From assembly GCA_963082975.1 (NCBI GenBank), contig OY720346.1, forward strand, positions 25,538,720-25,602,719: DNA of 64,000 nucleotides, written 5' to 3'. The translations under genes were made by a program, and so were the position numbers. Positions 1 to 12,309 of the stretch are shown one piece after another (position 1 is the first letter of the stretch; each line of letters opens with the position of its first letter). The notes under the pieces were generated by a model. The model was not told the DNA's origin. It made no database searches and saw only the letters and a list, made by a program, of their open reading frames with translations. The DNA comes from Labia minor (lineage: Eukaryota; Arthropoda; Insecta; Dermaptera; Spongiphoridae).

Positions 1-1904
1 AATAATTTCCATAATAAAAAAAATTAAAATATTTTTATATTTGGTAAGTTAAAAAGAAACAATAATGAAAATGAGTTATATTTTTACAATATATATGATT
101 TTTTTTTTGTGATGTTTGCATTTTAATTTTAAATTGAGAAATTATAATAATAATTAATTCTACCTATATAGTAAAATATTTAAAATATATCAAAGTTTAA
201 ATTATGAAATTGTATATTTCAAAATGAAAATAAAAAGTTAAGGAAATAATCGCGATATTCAATTATTTTTTATTATTAATTAAATTAAAAAAAAAACAAT
301 TGAAAATTTAATAGGGCCTCCTCCTTTCCCCATAAATTAGCCCTAGGATGAGAACATGCATGGATGTAGGAGGTAACCACCTAAAAATTCCTAACAACTA
401 TATATATATATATAAAAATATCAAAAAATAGCCACCCTCGCAGTATAACGCATCGAAACCTACTAATTCTAAAAATACCCTTGTCTCTTCTGCCTCCTTT
501 ATCAATGCTTCTTCTTGAAAGATGTACTCTGAAATTCCCTAATCTCACTAAATTCTGTCATATAATTTAATATATTTCTCTATAATCTCCTAATGAATAT
601 TATCAAAAGCCAAAAATCATTGTAATTTAATTATACTTTCTATATTATATTAAATTTTACTTTAAATATTATATTTACATTTTCTATTTTAAAGTGCGCC
701 ATGCTAAATAGATAACGATTATTACTTACATTTGGAGAGCTGTATTTCAATCATTTCATCGTCATGAAGGATGGAGAAGATAATCAAGAATTCAAATCAA
801 CATTCAGTAGCAGGAACGAAGATTGAAACATGAAATAGAAGAAGAAAAATAGCTTATTAGTTTATAATCAATAAATTTAAATTGAATTAAAAATAAAATT
901 AATAATAAATACTGACCTCGGAGTTAATAAAGGGTTGATATTTCTCGCAGATTAAACTCGAACAACAGCTCGTAGACTTGAATTGATGTCCATCACTCTC
1001 GCCTCGATAAAGAAAAAAATAATTAAGATTAGATATTTATATTATATATAGGAAATAAAAAAATAAAATATAAATAAATAAATAATATTAATAGGATTAA
1101 AAAAGTGTATAGATTTTTAAAAATATTATCTTATTTCTGTAATATTAAAATACTACAATTATTTTACATCCTATATAGAACCATGATTATAATAAGTTAT
1201 AAAAGGCATTTTTAATAGACATATAATAAAAATATCTTAGAAAACATCAGAAAACTAATTATGATTATATTATTAATTTCACGAAGATTTTATTCTGTTT
1301 AATTGATATATACGAGTAGGTAATAGAAATATTATTCATTTTTCAAAAGTGTTCTAATAATATGAAATTGACAAAACAATATTCTTATGACATTTGAAAG
1401 GAACGGTGTGAGCGATAATGAGATTAGAAAGAATATATAGAATATTTAAAATTATATATTCCTATATGAATATAAGAAATTTATATTTTTTTGATTTATA
1501 ATTATATTATATGAATTTTGAAAATAATCAGCACATCTTCCTATTTTTTAAATAAATAAGTTTTAATAGGATTAATATATATATTGAAATTTAAAAAATA
1601 TTTCAATAAATATATTTAAAGAAAAATAAAATTTTGTATATGGTTTTTTAATTTTTAAATAATTTTAATTTAACTTTTAATAAAATTTAATTAATGAGAT
1701 CTGATAGAATCTTTAAGATTAATGCTTTTCAAAGATTTGAATGAAAAATTTATATATTTATTTGGGTATATGAATAAAAAATTATAAAAATGCACTTTAT
1801 AAAATTTAATTTTTATTGAAATATTTTTTTTTAAAGTTCACTAATCTTCCTTTTAATTAATAAAAATAAATAATAAAATTACAATTAATTCTTAATTAGC
1901 GACT
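1..1904. other. A+T-rich intergenic DNA, no gene seen
   Basis: Long runs of A and T with frequent stops in all frames. A short C+T-rich patch at about 310-560 is not coding. Nothing recognisable as a gene, RNA gene or terminal repeat. Confidence 0.6.
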
Positions 1905-2075
1905 GATTAAGGGATGATTTCAGTGGAGAGGTCTCTCAGGGTCCTACACCTAGCAGGGAAGGGGAACTGAGGGGAACTGAATACGTTCGAATCAGCCTGC
2001 CGGCTGGAGGAGGTGTGGCCAGGCGGCGGAGGGGCATGGAGGGGGCGAGCGGGGAGTGCAGAGGTGAGCGCTCTA
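1905..2075. other. G+C-rich island of unknown origin
   Basis: About 170 bases of G-rich sequence in otherwise A+T-rich DNA, including a doubled 'ggggaactga' near 1961-1980. The reverse-strand reading frame through it is proline/serine-rich and looks like composition only. It could be a promoter relic or part of a mobile element; no terminal repeats were found. Confidence 0.35.
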
Positions 2076-2409
2076 CTGCAAATTATTTCAAATAAAATAC
2101 ATAATAAAATAAAATAAAATAAACAAATATTAATTTTTAAAATTAGTGGTGTTTTAGAATACATCTTAAATCGAATCAATAAGTTTTATTCTATTAATTC
2201 TATTAAATCAATAAGCTTAATTTTATTCACAGATCTTAATGAAAATTAAAAAAAAAATTATAAATATATCAGTAAGAAGTTCATTAATGAAATTATCATA
2301 TTTTGAAAAAAAAACAAGGAGGTGGCGTATTAATGTAAATGGTTCAATTTAAATTTAAAATTGTTTCCCGAATGTGATATAATTTGAATTTAATATAAAT
2401 ATATTCCAT

Positions 2410-2908
2410 AAGTTGACCTGTGGCCAGGTCCGAACCGACCGACGGTTTGAAATAAATTAATTTCCAGCTACAGAAACAATTTCAAATAATTTTAATATAT
2501 CTATTAATGTAATAAATACACATATGGATATAATATAAATATTTTTAATTTTATTTTATTTATAATATATATGTAAGACCAGGCTGTGACGTCATGAATG
2601 GCTGGATGACGTCATATAATTTTAAATTAACAAAAAACTAATAAAGATGATTTTTCTCGAGGGTAAAACCAATACAAAGTGCATGATTCGTGGTGATATA
2701 TGAAAATAACCCTTCCCTTCCTATCGTCGATCGCTAATACTACCACTTCCGGTTTCCGGATTTGCACCAAAAGTTGATCAATTTATCATACTGCTAAATG
2801 CTAAAAATACTTTTTTCTGTTAAGAAAATGCATGATTCGTGGAGATATGTAAAAATCTCCACATGTGAAAAATTTGGTGTGAAAACAATACCTCCCTTAC
2901 TATCGTTT
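2410..2908 (+). repeat. Dispersed repeat family A, copy 1 (truncated)
   Basis: This copy starts with a 'gacctgtggccaggtccgaa' head. It carries two 'tgacgtcat' motifs about 20 bases apart and ends in a 'cctcccttactatcgt' tail. The same blocks recur at 5090-5606 and 9471-10107, and a tail fragment is inverted at 29306-29336. Complete copies begin near 'accgaccgac' and end in 'gtcggtcggt', so they have short inverted ends. No coding capacity is visible, so it looks like a non-autonomous mobile element. This copy lacks the last bases and runs straight into a hAT end. Confidence 0.7.
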
Positions 2909-2924
2909 TATTATTATAAAACGT

Positions 2925-3068
2925 TTTTGGGACTAGGTTTTTAAATATTTCCGACTTTTTTTCTAAGTTTTTTCAATTTGGTTCTAAAAAAAAGGTAAAC
3001 CGTTTTTGGGACCAGTTTTTAAACCGTTAAAAGCGTGCCGCGGTAAAAAAAAAGGTTGAGAATCACTG
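2925..3068 (+). mobile_element. Truncated hAT-type element, one end only
   Basis: The final 15 bases, 'ggttgagaatcactg', are identical to the right inverted repeat of the complete element at 30826-31220. The preceding 'aaaccgttaaaagcgtgccgcggtaaaa' type sequence matches that copy with few changes. No left end is present, so this is a relic abutting repeat family A. Confidence 0.7.
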
Positions 3069-4320
3069 TTCTATATTATAAATATATTCATAAATTAATA
3101 TTTTGTTAAATCGACTTTTTCCAATAAGTTTATAATAATATATGTATATTCTTATTAAAAATGTAAAATTCGATTTTAAGGTATCTAATTTTGTTAATTT
3201 AAATATGTAATTTATGCTGGCGATATGAAAATTTTTTAAAAACTTTTAAATAAAATAAAAAAAAAATGAAACTTGATAAGAATAATTTTTAATTAAACTT
3301 TTGTTATAGTTTTAAGTTTATTAATATAATTGCTTTTTGCGCATTTTTTTTTCGCTTGTTACACCATTATCTGATGATTTACTCTCAATTTCTAGTGTCA
3401 GTCCTATATCAAATTTCCAATAAGAGCTTGACATTAAAAATTATTTTATTTTATTAAATAATAAAATATGAAATTACTTAAAATAAAATTGAATAATAAA
3501 TGAATTATAGATTTATTTTTCACACTTAAAATGCAACACCATCAATACTCGTCATGTTTCATAAATAATGAATATAATCATTTTTTAACAGGTGATTGAC
3601 AATGTCAGTATTGACAAACTTTATAACTTATAAATATGTAGCCAAAATGAGAATTGATATCCCAAATGATTTGACAATCTACAGTAGGTAAATGTAAATA
3701 AAATAAAGAAATACATATATATATATATATTTACATTAATTTTTTTCCACTTCTATGAATGTTTGACTCATTTACTATATAAATGTTTAAATGTTAATAA
3801 ATAAATAAAATTAATTATTTATCTAATGATGTACTACATTATTTCCACACAAATGTTTATACACTTACTTATTCATACACCTAGTTTTTTTCCTATATAA
3901 GAATTGATTTTATTTACTAAGAAAACGAATAAATTTTTTTTTTTTAATAAATGACTATATATCTTATCTTTTAAGTCCGTAGCTCTTTATTTTTACAAAT
4001 TTTTCAAAATATTTAAAGACTTTTTTATTTAAAAATGAATGATTTCAATATTATATTATTATATTAGGCTTGTTTTAAGAAGTTTACATCGAGAACATGA
4101 AACCATTTTTAAACTTCAATGTGTTGTCATTGATAATTTTTAATTTTTTTGTAAATGTCGTTTCAATATCATATTGTTAATTTATCATGATATCTTGATT
4201 TCTTGTAAAATAAATAAATAAATTTCAAATGCAATCATTTGATCCAAACAAACCATCATTCCGAATAACATCCATCTTTCATAATACATATATATTATTA
4301 GTAGGATCTTAGTACCAGAA
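3069..4320. other. A+T-rich intergenic DNA, no gene seen
   Basis: Only A+T-rich sequence and short TA runs (for example near 3715-3730). I see no open frame or repeat end that I can support. Confidence 0.5.
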
Positions 4321-4421
4321 TGGTGTTGACGCCATTGAAGCTCAGACTCATCTCGCAAATATAAATATTATAAATTAATACAAATGTCTTTAATATAAAT
4401 AATAATAATTTTAAAAAATCT

Positions 4422-4520
4422 GGAGTGTCTCCATTCGACTATCTCCCAATTTGAATTGGAATAAATAACATAATATATTATATTTAAATTTAATTTAATT
4501 AATTATAAATTATAAATTAA
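4422..4520. repeat. Short dispersed repeat, also at 13018-13110
   Basis: The phrase 'gagtgtctcca-tcgactatctc' followed by 'caatttgaattgg' and a 'taacata..atatattatatttaaat' stretch appears here and again just left of the R1-like element at 13112. It is a two-copy dispersed repeat of unknown type. A G+C-richer flank at 4545-4615 ('cacgtcacgtgttggcgcg') is not shared. Confidence 0.5.
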
Positions 4521-4643
4521 AATTAATAAATAATATTTATTAAACCAGCGCATGTTTGGCTCTTTGTTGATGGCACCACGTCACGTGTTGGCGCGTGAGA
4601 TTTGCAGTGTTAAAAAATTAATTCTGGTACTTTCAGCGATTCA

Positions 4644-4765
4644 ATCAAGCTGAATTTCTATATATAGCAGTTTTATACTATTTTTAATCATTTGAAAAAC
4701 TATCAAGCTGAAATTCTATATATATAGCAGTTTTATATAATTTTTAATCATGTGAAAAACTATCA
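4644..4765. repeat. Two-copy tandem repeat, period about 58 bp
   Basis: 'atcaagctga' begins at 4644 and again at 4702. Each is followed by 'ctatatata..gcagttttata' and 'tttttaatcat.tgaaaaactatcaa'. The two units differ by a few substitutions. Confidence 0.7.
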
Positions 4766-4849
4766 AACATAAGTATCTTTATTTTTACGATCACTTTAGA
4801 AGAAAAAAAATCAAAACGTTGTAGGTAATGACCCTCTTCCTGTTGAGCT

Positions 4850-5076
4850 ACGAATTTTCAATAATGCCCGTGTACCAAATTTCATCATTCTAGCTCAAAC
4901 CGTTTTTGCGTAATCTTGGTTACATACATACACACACACACACACACACAGACATTTTTCTCAACCTTAGTGAAAATAATTCAGGAACCTTCAAAAGGTA
5001 TAAAAACATCAAAATCCCAACATTCAAAATTTTCGTGATCGCAATACTATTTATCTCTGGCGAGATAGTAAAAATA
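4850..5076 (+). repeat. Dispersed repeat family B, uninterrupted copy
   Basis: Runs from 'ataatgcccgtgtaccaaat' through a CA microsatellite (about 4928-4949) to 'tctctggcgagatagtaaaa'. The same unit occurs at 9360-10200, where it is split by a family A element, so this copy shows the empty-site structure. The 'accaaatttcat' plus CA-run composition resembles the 3' tails of insect retroelements, but its origin is not settled. Confidence 0.6.
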
Positions 5077-5089
5077 TGAATAAAAAAAA

Positions 5090-5606
5090 CAGATATGGAT
5101 ACATAAATAATAAATATAAACATTTTTAATTTTATTTTATTTATAATATATATGCAAGACCAGGCTGTGATGTCATGAATGGCTGGATGACGTCATATAA
5201 TTTTAAATCAAGAAAAAACTAATAAATATGATTTTTCTCGAGGATAAAACCAATACAAAGTGCATGATTCGTGGTGATATATAAAAAAATCTCCTTTGGT
5301 GTGAAAATAACCCTTTCCTTCCTATCGTCGATCGCTAATACTACCACTTCCGGTTTCCGGATTTGCACCAAAAGTTGATCAATTCATCCCACTGATGCAT
5401 TAAGTAAATATACCAAATTTCATCAAAATCGGTTGAGCCGTTCAGGCTGTACACATCTATAGGGACGGACAGACGGACGGACAGACATCATGCTAAAAAT
5501 ACTTTTTTCTGTTAAGAAAATGCATGATTCGTGGAGATATGTAAAAATGTCCACATGTGAAATTTGGTGTGAAAACAATACCTACCTTACTATCGTCGGT
5601 CGGTAA
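5090..5606 (+). repeat. Dispersed repeat family A, copy 2
   Basis: Shares the 'gaccaggctgtga.gtcatgaa' and 'gctggatgacgtcatataat' blocks with copies 1 and 3, and ends in 'ccttactatcgtcggtcggt'. It contains the segment 'ccaaatttcatcaaaatcgg' followed by 'gacggacagacggacggaca' (about 5410-5485), which copy 3 has and copy 1 lacks. No reading frame is preserved. Confidence 0.7.
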
Positions 5607-6671
5607 AAAATGATTAGTGAACTTAAAACTAATCAATTAATTAAAAATCAAAATTTAAATGCCTTTTTTGAAATTAGTTAAGTTTTAGTTATTTTTAGAT
5701 TTTTTGGATTTAGACAAGGAAGGGATATGTTTGGTAGGATGTTTGGGTATATTAGTCAGAGGGCTTCGTCTTCAGACAGGCATTCCTTCAGGAGCCGGCT
5801 TCCCGGCGCCTTGCCAAGGGCAACCGCAATGGCGCTAAATGAGCAAAACCACCTGCTGAGGAGCACAATCCACCTTGAATACCACCGTAAATCACCGCTG
5901 ACATGAATTGATATAGGTAGATAAAAAATTCCATCTATAATAACAACGCTCTGAACAAATTATGACGTTACCGCTTGAAGGTATTAATAGTCATGTTGTA
6001 AATTCTAAGATTGAATTCGTAAATCAAATCATATTTATTAATATAATATGAGTGAAAAGATGACAGAACAGTAATATATAGGAATATATATATATGATCA
6101 AGTAGATTTTTTAGTATTATTTTAGAAAGTAATCTAATTTATCATTTTAATAAATCGAAATATAATTATTTATTTATTCATATTCTAAAAAATAGGAGAA
6201 ATATTAATATAAATAAGTCTCCACCATTTGACAAAAGATTGCTTTAATATGGTGATGTTGTAATTGTTAGATATAATATGTAATATCATAAATAGTACCA
6301 AATTTTTTGCGGATTTTTTATTTACTTCTTAAAGATTATTCTTTAGCGGCTTATTGAAGAATATGTAGAGAGTGTTTTAAATGAGAGAAGTGATGAGGGA
6401 TTTCAGAAGTTAAAAAACATGAAGGATGGAAGATAAAGATTGCAGTAAAAGAGTACGATAAACAGAATTGAAAGCAATATCCGTGCTAAATGAAAGAACT
6501 TACACTTACATTAGTTCTGAGCATTAGCAGAGAGCAAAGCAATTTAACATGATTAGCACTGTTAAATTCCTAATTTTTGTTAAGAAACTTTATTTCATGT
6601 ATATAAATAAAAATAGATAAGCTCGAATTAATCTTGTATAAAATTTAAAATGTAAAACAATTAGTGGATTT
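5607..6671. other. Intergenic DNA with one G+C-richer patch
   Basis: A patch at about 5735-5905 has balanced composition ('ggagccggcttcccggcgcc') and may be a decayed mobile-element fragment; I could not find a protein in it. The rest is A+T-rich. The last 13 bases reach the left target duplication of the LINE. Confidence 0.45.
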
Positions 6672-7841
6672 ATTCGTGGATCCTACATCGTATAAGATTC
6701 TCTCTAATATTGTTTTATTAAAATTACGACCATATGCGGAGGAGATACTAGGAGAATATCAATGCGGGTTTAGGCCAAATCGATCGACTTTAGATCAAAT
6801 ATTTTCATTAAGGCAGATATTAGAAAAGAAACGAGAATTCAATGTTTCTGTTCACCAGCTTTTTTGTAGACTTTACAAAAGCATATAACTCAGTAGATCG
6901 GGAAAAACTTTTTCAAATCTTGATCTTAATGGGAATTCCAAAAAAGCTAGTACGTATGATTCAAATTTGTCTTGTGGGAAGTAAAGGAGGAGTAAGATGC
7001 GGGAATCAATTGTCAGAAATTTTCGAAATTCGAAATGAGTTAAAACAAGGAGAGGAATATGTAATTAGACAAATTGGGGAGAGGTCAAACGGAATCGAAT
7101 TAAACAAAAAAAATCAAGTATTAGTTTACGCAGACGACTTAATTAATTGAAGCAGGAAAAGAGGTGGGACTAGAAATTAATAATGCTAAGACAAAGTATT
7201 TAGTAACAGAGAGGAATAGTATTAACACACAAAATCTTAATATACAAGATATAGAATTTGAAAATGTAGAAAAATTTAAATACTTAGGTTCTGTGATAAC
7301 GAAAGATAATAATATTCGAGATGAGTTTAAAGCGAGGTTACAATCGGGAAACGCCTGTTATCATGAAATAAAGGGGCTTATCGCATCAAAATTATTATCA
7401 AAGGGGATAAAAGTTAAAATATATAAAACAATTATTTTACCGGTTATATTATATGGATGTGAGGCATGGTCTATGATCTCAGGTGACGAGAGTAGATTTC
7501 GAGTATTTGAGAATAGGATTCTGCGAAGATTGCATAACGAGGAATCGCATGACCTCTATGCATCTCCATATACAGTTAGAATTATAAATCGAGGGCAGGA
7601 CACGTGGCTAGAATGGGAAAAGATAGAATGGCAAAAAATATATTGGTAGGGAGTCCGAGTGGGAAACGTCCTCTTGGAAGACCAAGGACACGGTGGGTGG
7701 ATCATGTGGGAAAGGATGTGAGAGAGATGGGAGAGGATTGGGACTGGAAGGATGTGACTCAGAATAGGAATACTTGGAGGGGTATGGTTGCGCGGCCAAG
7801 AACTTATTAGAGTCACAGAGATAGATAGATTCGTGGATCCT
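6672..7841 (+). mobile_element. 5'-truncated non-LTR retrotransposon (LINE) with 13-bp target duplication
   Basis: A perfect 13-base direct repeat, 'attcgtggatcct', at 6672-6684 and 7829-7841 brackets reverse-transcriptase-like sequence. The frames read a 'YKILSNI' palm segment, 'GEYQCGFRPNRST', 'FVDFTKAYNSVDREKLF' and the catalytic 'YADDL' (about 7124-7138). A thumb/C-terminal region with 'KYLGSVITKD' and 'VILYGCEAW' follows, and then the 'HVGKDVREMGEDWDW' tail. At least three frameshifts or deletions break it: near 6870, a loss before YADDL at about 7050, and near 7600. The coding region starts abruptly at the left duplication, as expected for 5' truncation during target-primed reverse transcription. 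Clade not settled; it resembles insect endonuclease-reverse transcriptase LINEs. Related copies lie at 12310, 26830 and 38870. Confidence 0.9.
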
Positions 7842-9359
7842 TTCGTTGTTTATAACCTAATAAAAAATCGGTTATTTCAAAAAAAAATAATTATTTATTG
7901 ATATTAATTTTACAAAATTAACTTTTTATTTGATAAATGATATGATATATTTTAACTTTTCACTTTCTACTTAATCTATTTAAAAAATAATTTTATTATA
8001 ATTATACCAATCTCTATTTCTATCTTTATAGGTTTATTATATAATATAAATTGATTAAATATACATAATTTTATAATTTTTATTTTATTTTCAATTAAAT
8101 TAATTATGTGAAAAATCTATTCTCAGATTTTTAATAAAATTTAATTTTGTTATAACAATTTTTCAAAAACTCTCAAAAAAACCTTAAAATATAATAGTTA
8201 GAATATCATTGTAAACTATTTATACTAACTGATAAACATAAAAGTGATTTTTTGTGAGCTCAGAAAATTATTGAATTTATATATTTAAATTCTACCATAT
8301 ATCTTTTTATAGTTACGAAATTAGCACGACTAATACCAAGCTGTTCATATACAAAAAGATAAAAAGTAATACCTTAAAAGTAAACATTATAATTATAATA
8401 AATAAAAATAAAAATTTAAAGATGGGAAATTATTAGATATATATGAGAATAAAAATAATTATTAAGAGTCTCACCTAACTAGAAAGAACCTATTTAATTT
8501 TAACAGAAAACATTATACTTAATTTTTTATAAGTTTGTTATTAAATCAATAGGTAATTAATATACTCAAATTAAACTTTGAAATATCATTTATAGGCCAA
8601 ATGAAAAACACATCTTCAATTCTCTTTAAAGTTGACTGATCCTTAAAAGATTAACTTTTTGTTTAATGGGATGTATATTGATTTATTAAGCAAGAAAAAG
8701 ATTTAATATACTACCTTTATCATCTTCAACTTGCACAATCTACGTAATATAAATGTTAATGAATCATCTTAACTCACGCATACTTATAAATAAAGTGAAG
8801 AAAATAGAAACCCCTTTAAAGTAGGCCACCAACATTTCAAATTAACATCAATATTTTAAATAACATTAATAACTTAACTCATTCTTAATAAAATTAAACT
8901 AATTTATTTTAATAATACAATTTTTTTAATTTTTTATTGAATATATAGATAGGATATTTTGTCATGAACTATATTTAATAATTTATCTATTTATTAATAA
9001 ATAATATTTATTATTAAAGTTTATTTTAAAGTTCTTAATACACTTTAAGTTGTTGAATAATATTATAAATTTATTTTTATGGTATGAAGTCCAAATCATT
9101 AACCTCATTAAATATTAAAATTAATTTTGATTCTATTCTACAAGACTATATTCATGTATCCGGTGAGGATATTGAGTCACACAAACTATATTTATTTTAT
9201 ATTAATTATATAAAAATATGTTTATTTTTAAAAATAAATTAAATTAAAAATAAATTCTATTTACTAATAATAATTTTATTTTTTGACCTCATCAGTAAAT
9301 AATTTGAGGACGATTATAAATTACTAGAAAACATAATTTATTATATTTTAGTGTCTTTA
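7842..9359. other. A+T-rich intergenic DNA, no gene seen
   Basis: No supported frame, RNA gene or repeat boundary. Poly-A/T tracts only. Confidence 0.5.
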
Positions 9360-10200
9360 AAAGAATTTTGAATAATGCCCATGTACCAAATTTCATGATT
9401 CTAGCTCAAACCGTTTTTGTGTAATCTTGTTTACACACACACACACACAGACATTTTTCTCAACCTTAGTAATAAGTTGACCTGTGGCCAGGTCCGAACC
9501 GACCGACGGTTTGAAGTAAATTAATTTCCAGCTACAGAAACAATTTCAAATAATTTTAATATATCTATTAATGTAATAAAAAACAGATATAGTTAGAACA
9601 TAAATATTTTTAATTTTATTTTATTTATAATATATAGCTGAGGTAGCCGGCGTTACCCGAGGCTGTGACGTCATGAAGGGCTGGGTGACGTCATATAATT
9701 TTAAATTAAGAAAAACATAATGAAGATGATTTTTCACGAGGATAAAACCAATACATTCGTGGTGATATGTAAAAAAATCTCCTCATGTGAAATTTGGTGT
9801 GAAAATAACCCTTCCCTTCCTATTGTCGATCGTTAATACTACCACTTCCGGTTTCCGGATTTGTACCAAAAGTTGATCAATTCATCCCACTGATGCATTA
9901 AGTAAATATACCAAATTTCATCAAAATCGGTTGAGCCGTTCAGGCTGTACACATCTATACGGACGGACGGACGGACGGACAGACATCATGCTAAAAATAC
10001 TTTTTTCTGTTAAGAAAATGCATGATTCGTGGAGATATGTAAAAATCTCCACATGTGAAATTTGGTGTGAAAACAATACCTCCCTTACTATCGTCGGTCG
10101 GTAAAAATGATTCAGGAACCTTCAAAACGCATAAAAACATTAAAATCTCAACATCGGAAATTTTCGTGATCGCAATACTATCTCTGGCGAGATATTAAAA
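9360..10200 (+). mobile_element. Family B repeat interrupted by a family A element (nested insertion)
   Basis: The outer repeat matches 4850-5076: its left part is 9360-9470 and its right part, beginning 'attcaggaaccttcaaaa', is 10108-10200. In between, 9471-10107 is the most complete copy of family A. It has the 'gacctgtggccaggtccgaa' head, both 'tgacgtca' blocks, a 'ggacggacggacggacagac' stretch and the 'tatcgtcggtcggtaaaa' tail. The uninterrupted copy reads 'cttagtgaaaataattcagg' across the same junction, so A inserted into B. Confidence 0.75.
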
Positions 10201-10302
10201 ACATACGTGCCTGACAATTTATCAACAATGATTTATAAATTTATATACAAATATCTAATCTAAAATTGTATTTCTTTAATAAAAAATAAGTGTGACTTAC
10301 AG

Positions 10303-10554
10303 CAGCATTCTCAACCTGTGAGTTGCGAGAATATTCAAGAGGAAATATTTATAAAAAAATTAATTAACTGTCTGAAATAAAAGCACACATACACATAGTA
10401 AAACTCTTGTTTTGACATTTAGTTAAATATGATCTAAAAGGAGATACCAAAATGCTCAATACAGATTTTTGTTGTATACATTTTATTATAAGCGGAGGTG
10501 TGAAGAAAATTATGATTGAAAACTGGGCCGCGAATAACTCAGGGTTTCTTATCC
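10303..10554. mobile_element. Possible decayed hAT-like element
   Basis: Starts with 'cagcattctcaacctgtgag', which resembles the 'cagtgattctcaacc' inverted repeat of the complete hAT element at 30826. The far side has 'gggccgcgaataactcaggg' and 'tttcttatcc', only loosely an inverted match. No target duplication was found. Weak call. Confidence 0.3.
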
Positions 10555-12066
10555 TTTAAAAGTTTCTTTATTTATCATATAGGCTTTTTTATCAATATTT
10601 AATCAAAAAACCAAAAATTAATATTTTAAAATCTATATCAAACTATATAAATACTAATGATATAAATATCAACTTTTTTTTATTTATTGAGTTCTTGGTT
10701 GAGTAAAAAATTTAATGAATTTTAAATTTAAATTATAAAATATTAATTAATTCTACAATATTATTTTTAAATGATAGTTCTAGATCTATATTAAATTTCA
10801 TAATCTTTTTTTTTTCGAATAAACATTTCAAAATTCTGTTCTAAGGTCATCTTTCAATTCAGATGACTTTTCTAAGGAACATGTCAGCCTGGTTAAATTC
10901 AACATTTATTAAAATCCTTTAAAATTAATATAGATATTTTGTTCAAAAACCAATTTATGATGTTTTTTTTTATAATTAAAACTTTTGAATTACTAAAATT
11001 AATATTGAATTAAAATTAAAAACATTAATTTTTAATACCAATTTAATTTTGAATATAATTGACAGTTTTATATTTTTATGAATTTAAAAGGACCAGATCC
11101 CCTCTGGGCTCTCAGATAAACACATAGTAAAATAAGCAGGTTGCCTAGAATCAAGGCGCGCTCAATATCTTTTCTCTCCATGCTACATACATATATTTAA
11201 TTTAGAAATTGTATTTTAAAATTAAAAAAGTAATAAAAATAAAACTAAACTTTAAAAAATATTTTTTGATTTTAGACTACTATGTCAAAACAAACGCTAC
11301 GACGTTAAAAGATATATTTATATAATCTGTTTAACTAACTAAAATTTTACAAAATATTTTACTAAATTTTTCGTTTTGTCTTGCTATATTAATTTTGAAT
11401 CGCAATATTTTTTGAATAAATACATATCAAAGATTTTACATACCTACATCACAAAATATTTTTTTTTAAAGAACCGAAGGGTGGCTCAGTGAACCATTTT
11501 AATATTTTCAGTATTTTTGTTCTAATAAAACAAAAATATTTTACATTAATTATTTGATAAATAATTGGTTGAAATAAGTAATTAGTTTACCTTTTAACAA
11601 ATATGTAATTATTAATAGCTAAGCGATCATTCATAATAAATGAACAAGATAATTTATTATTAATGATCTTATTTTCGTTTTTAGTCAATCATATCAATCA
11701 TATTTTCCATAAATAATAAATGAAATATTCTTGATAACTTTATCTGATTGTTATATTTATATTAATTATAAATTGAATCAATCCTATTTAATTATTTCGT
11801 GAATTTTATTCTTTTAAATTTTTATTTGTTGATATAAAAAGTTAAATAATAATATAACAAATCGCAGCAGAAATCAACATTATTTTTTAAATAAAAATAT
11901 AAAAGTAATCGTACACCTACCTAAAATTTAAATTTAATATTATTCTTAATTACTTAATAATCAATTTATTGAATCATAGGATAATTACTTTTTTGTTATT
12001 GTCAATTTATTTATCTATACTTATAATGTTGATCTAACCTTCTTTATATAAAGAGATTTTGTTGAA
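10555..12066. other. A+T-rich intergenic DNA with one anomalous patch
   Basis: Mostly A+T-rich. At 11088-11170 a balanced-composition patch ('ggaccagatcccctctgggc') has no recognisable protein. Nothing else can be supported. Confidence 0.45.
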
Positions 12067-12127
12067 ATGTAGAGTGGTAAAAATGTATGGCGATTTGGTA
12101 AAGAGGAATAAATTATTATTATTATTA
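12067..12127 (+). mobile_element. Probable LINE 3' tail
   Basis: 'ggcgatttggtaaagaggaa' followed by 'taaattattattattattat' is the kind of short 3' end plus ATT-repeat tail left by insect LINEs that are truncated to almost nothing. Inference from composition only. Confidence 0.35.
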
Positions 12128-12309
12128 TATGAAGAGTTTTTAAAACAAAAATATATTTACAGATTTATAGATTTTTGGGGGTATTTAAAAAAAATACCTT
12201 AGGATCTAGGAATATTATTTATGAATATTATAATAAATTTTATTATAAATATTTCATTTAATACAATTACCCCTATGTGTACTTGTTTTAAAATATAAAA
12301 GAGAATGTC

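Noticed and set aside
1907-2179. Reverse-strand open frame of 90 codons with Pro/Ala/His-rich stretch
   Set aside because: It is explained by the G+C-rich island; the rest of the frame is A+T-driven hydrophobic sequence, with no splice logic and no recognisable domain.
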